64,000 nt of DNA from positions 34,009 through 98,008 of the forward strand of contig CAYSTJ010000007.1 of the NCBI GenBank assembly GCA_964434105.1, written 5' to 3'. The DNA is from CAYNST01 sp964434105 (GTDB taxonomy: Bacteria; Pseudomonadota; Gammaproteobacteria; Pseudomonadales; Cellvibrionaceae). The notes under the pieces are model-generated. The model was given only the letters and a program-made list of their open reading frames with translations. It was not told where the DNA came from and searched no databases. This document shows positions 62,155 to 64,000 of the stretch, piece after piece. A program made the translations under genes and the position numbers. Every line of letters begins with the position of its first letter. The stretch's first letter is position 1.

Positions 62155-63672
62155 CTAAAACTGACTGATAAACTGCCAGGCCTCTCCAGGGACCCACGAC
62201 CTGGCCTGTCCACGATCTTTTTCGGTCGGATTATGGTCGCCATCATGTGCACACCAACGGACTGGATAGCCTGCGTCACAGCCTTCATAGGAGGTACAGA
62301 TGTGCGAACCGCTGCCATTGGCCGGCTGCGGCGGGTTAGCAGCGTTGCAACCATTATTTCGGACAAACCGGTCACGCAGCGCGGTGCCCTGGGAAAAACC
62401 AAGCACAGAATCGTTCATTCCATGCACGCCAAAATAGGCAACAGGCGCAGTGCCGCCGTCACACCCGCTCAACTGGGCCCCGGCATATAAAGCGACACCC
62501 CGGAATATGTCGGCACGAGCACAGGCGAGCGCGTTCGACATACCGGCACCGTAGCTGAAACCCGTGGCGAAAATCCGGGTATTATCGATACAGAACGCGT
62601 TTTGAATCTGCTCCCGTACAGCATCGGCAAAGCGCAGATCCCTGCCGCCGCTATTGGCCCATCCTGCGTCAATACCTTCAGGTGCGACAAAAATCGTACT
62701 GTTGTTGGCAAGATCCCACAGACCATAAAATGGATCGTCGGTGGACCCGCCGTTTCCACCAGAGGCTACTTGACTGGCATTGCCGCCCAGCCAGTGAAAC
62801 GCCATGATAAACCGGTAGGGGTTCGTGTTGTTGTAGTTATCCGGCACACGGAGGATATAAGACCGGTTGGCACCATCCACATTGATGTTGATGCGTCCAT
62901 TCTGCATACCGGATGACGATCCGCACCCGGCGCTTAACTCCGGGTTCTCAGGTACTGGATTCTGCGGATCCGGATCTGGATTCTGCGGTTCTTCATCCAC
63001 CGGATCGAGTGTTCCCGTAAAATCACCGATATGGATCCAGTCCAGATCCAGATAATCTACATTACCCACGGAGACGCGTATTTTCTGTAGACCGGGCTCA
63101 AGCCGTACAGAACCAGCCGACCAGGTTTTGAATTGTCCCCAATCCGCGACGTTAGGGACATTAAAGCTATCGACCAACACATCGTCGCACTGGGAGATAC
63201 TCAATGTACGACCGCTGCCAACGGCCCCGGAGCGGATCACTACATCGTAATCCCCTGCTTCAGCCACATTGATTGTGTATTCAAGGTACTCGCCACTGGT
63301 CATCCAGCCGACTGCGTAGCCGCCGCTTACCTCTTTGATATCCACACCCGTGTCGGTGCGGTAGGCACCACCCTCGTTGGTGTCGGTAGAATCCATATAG
63401 CCGTCCGGATCGAAATCCTCGGCTTCAATCAAACCCGGTACCTGACGCGGAAACTGTTCAAAAGCATCACTGGCATCACCTGGACAGGTGGCGTGGGCGG
63501 CTCCGGAACTGGACGACGAACTCGTACTGGACGTACTGGTGGAAGATGAGGAGCTGGAGGATGAAGAACTGCTTGATGAAGAACCGTTACCTTCACCACC
63601 ACATCCCGCTAAACCCAGACCGAAAAGCAGTGCAATTCCGGTGAGCCGAACAAAGGCACTATGTTTACTCAT
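62155..63672 (-). CDS. Secreted lipoprotein esterase (CE1-like) with CBM6 and poly-serine linker
   Basis: 505 residues from the ATG at 63672; an open frame of 24 codons upstream has no site. Lipoprotein signal with lipobox LAGC (Cys24), then a Ser/Thr-only linker (31-56). Residues 80-217 are a family-6 carbohydrate-binding module (LIEAEDFDPDGYMDSTDTNE, GWMTSGEYLEYTINVAEAG). A Pro/Asn/Asp linker follows, then the esterase domain with Ser373 in GFSYG, Asp421 in HGMNDSV and His480 in HDGDHNPT. It resembles feruloyl/acetylxylan esterases (LpqC/CE1). Probably anchored on the cell surface to deacylate plant or algal polysaccharide. Confidence 0.88.
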   Translation of the reverse strand: MSKHSAFVRLTGIALLFGLGLAGCGGEGNGSSSSSSSSSSSSSSTSTSSTSSSSSSGAAHATCPGDASDAFEQFPRQVPGLIEAEDFDPDGYMDSTDTNEGGAYRTDTGVDIKEVSGGYAVGWMTSGEYLEYTINVAEAGDYDVVIRSGAVGSGRTLSISQCDDVLVDSFNVPNVADWGQFKTWSAGSVRLEPGLQKIRVSVGNVDYLDLDWIHIGDFTGTLDPVDEEPQNPDPDPQNPVPENPELSAGCGSSSGMQNGRININVDGANRSYILRVPDNYNNTNPYRFIMAFHWLGGNASQVASGGNGGSTDDPFYGLWDLANNSTIFVAPEGIDAGWANSGGRDLRFADAVREQIQNAFCIDNTRIFATGFSYGAGMSNALACARADIFRGVALYAGAQLSGCDGGTAPVAYFGVHGMNDSVLGFSQGTALRDRFVRNNGCNAANPPQPANGSGSHICTSYEGCDAGYPVRWCAHDGDHNPTEKDRGQARSWVPGEAWQFISQF

Positions 63673-63948
63673 TGCATTTTTCCTGGCGTGTGTCGGAGCG
63701 ACAGTCCAGCTTAACCATGCCTGCCTCCGGATTATTGTAAGCAAAACCCTATAAAACTATATCATATTATGATAATGCTATTTGATAGCGCGCAGGCACG
63801 CTTTATACGACCTGGTGCACAGAAATGGATATTGCCAGGCGCGCAAGGTCCGGCACTCGATGTGATACAGCACGCTTTATCTAAGCAACGATCGTTCTAT
63901 GATAGCCGGGTGTCAGGCTTTGCCCGTCTCACCTACCATAAGCACAAT

Positions 63949-64000
63949 GTAACTATTCAGCTCACGCCCCGATTTGCCCATAGCTGCGTTAAAAAATGGT
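63949..64000 (-). mobile_element. End of a second IS66-like MITE copy, cut by window edge
   Basis: GTAACTATTCAGCTCACGCC and onward: the 52 bases match the reverse complement of the right end of the element at 36539-36723 with two mismatches (50/52). It starts at an end and runs off the window, so its length and partner are unknown. The rest of 63673-63948 is the promoter region of the CBM6 gene and contains no gene. Confidence 0.82.

Noticed and set aside
63510..63590. Serine codon run read as a CRISPR-like or satellite repeat
   Set aside because: It is simply the poly-Ser linker of the esterase; no spacer structure.

Overview
The window looks like a chromosomal segment of a free-living gammaproteobacterium. 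The gene orders miaB-phoH-ybeY-corC-lnt, minC-minD-minE and gpsA-DUF4389-sixA, the Pseudomonas-like flagellar layout (cheR, cheV, flgA, flgM, flgN beside flgBCDE and flgFGHIJKL) and the GC-rich sequence all point there. A CBM6/esterase lipoprotein with a long poly-serine linker is typical of marine polysaccharide degraders of the Cellvibrionaceae type. That family placement is inference only.

Layout. 1-9.3 kb: housekeeping genes (partial prmB, folE, a DUF4892 protein, sixA, a DUF4389 membrane protein, gpsA, htpG), then a compact minus-strand unit of secreted trypsin-like protease, FHA membrane protein and DUF4156 lipoprotein. 9.6-34.6 kb: a flagellar and chemotaxis cluster. Reading the minus strand from right to left it runs cheV, cheR, flgB-C-D-E, flgF-G-H-I-J-K-L, two tandem flagellins, flaG, fliD; flgA, flgM and flgN lie divergently on the plus strand. 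Two excellent sigma-54 sites precede flgB and flgF, a textbook sigma-28 site precedes flgM, and a weaker sigma-54-like site precedes flgA, so the expected class II/III hierarchy can be read directly from the DNA. The axial proteins (FlgK, FlgE, FliD, FlgL) are much longer than their usual relatives. A 100-N assembly gap lies between flgL and flagellin 2.

34.9-52.2 kb: tRNA-Arg(CCU), rsmE, hpf, minCDE, small DUF proteins, an esterase, the miaB-lnt operon, dps, a YebC-family gene, a NUDIX hydrolase, a CvpA-family protein and gcvP. 52.2-64 kb is more accessory. It has a small gene graveyard (a decayed zeta-type toxin with its intact 58-residue partner, a fragment of an AAA_4-type regulator and possible IS21-like end repeats), an aspartate dehydrogenase, a dehydrogenase-like protein without the usual catalytic residues, a PRC-barrel exported protein, a Tat-exported PhoD-type phosphatase, a B12-binding radical SAM protein with an unusual cysteine spacing, a truncated GNAT gene, a DUF5924/DUF2914 membrane protein and the CBM6 esterase.

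The least gene-like part of the window is its repeats: a 185-bp IS66-like MITE with a perfect 8-bp target duplication just upstream of minC (one end of a second copy closes the window), a 268-bp TA-flanked MITE near 61.7 kb, a GC-rich interspersed family with at least six copies concentrated around the flagellins, and a CTTCGACAGG-type family. I see no CRISPR array, prophage, rRNA operon or complete IS. No stretch amounts to a convincing new multi-gene system; the best leads are the radical SAM orphan, the protease/FHA/lipoprotein unit, the toxin relic with a surviving partner, and the MITEs.
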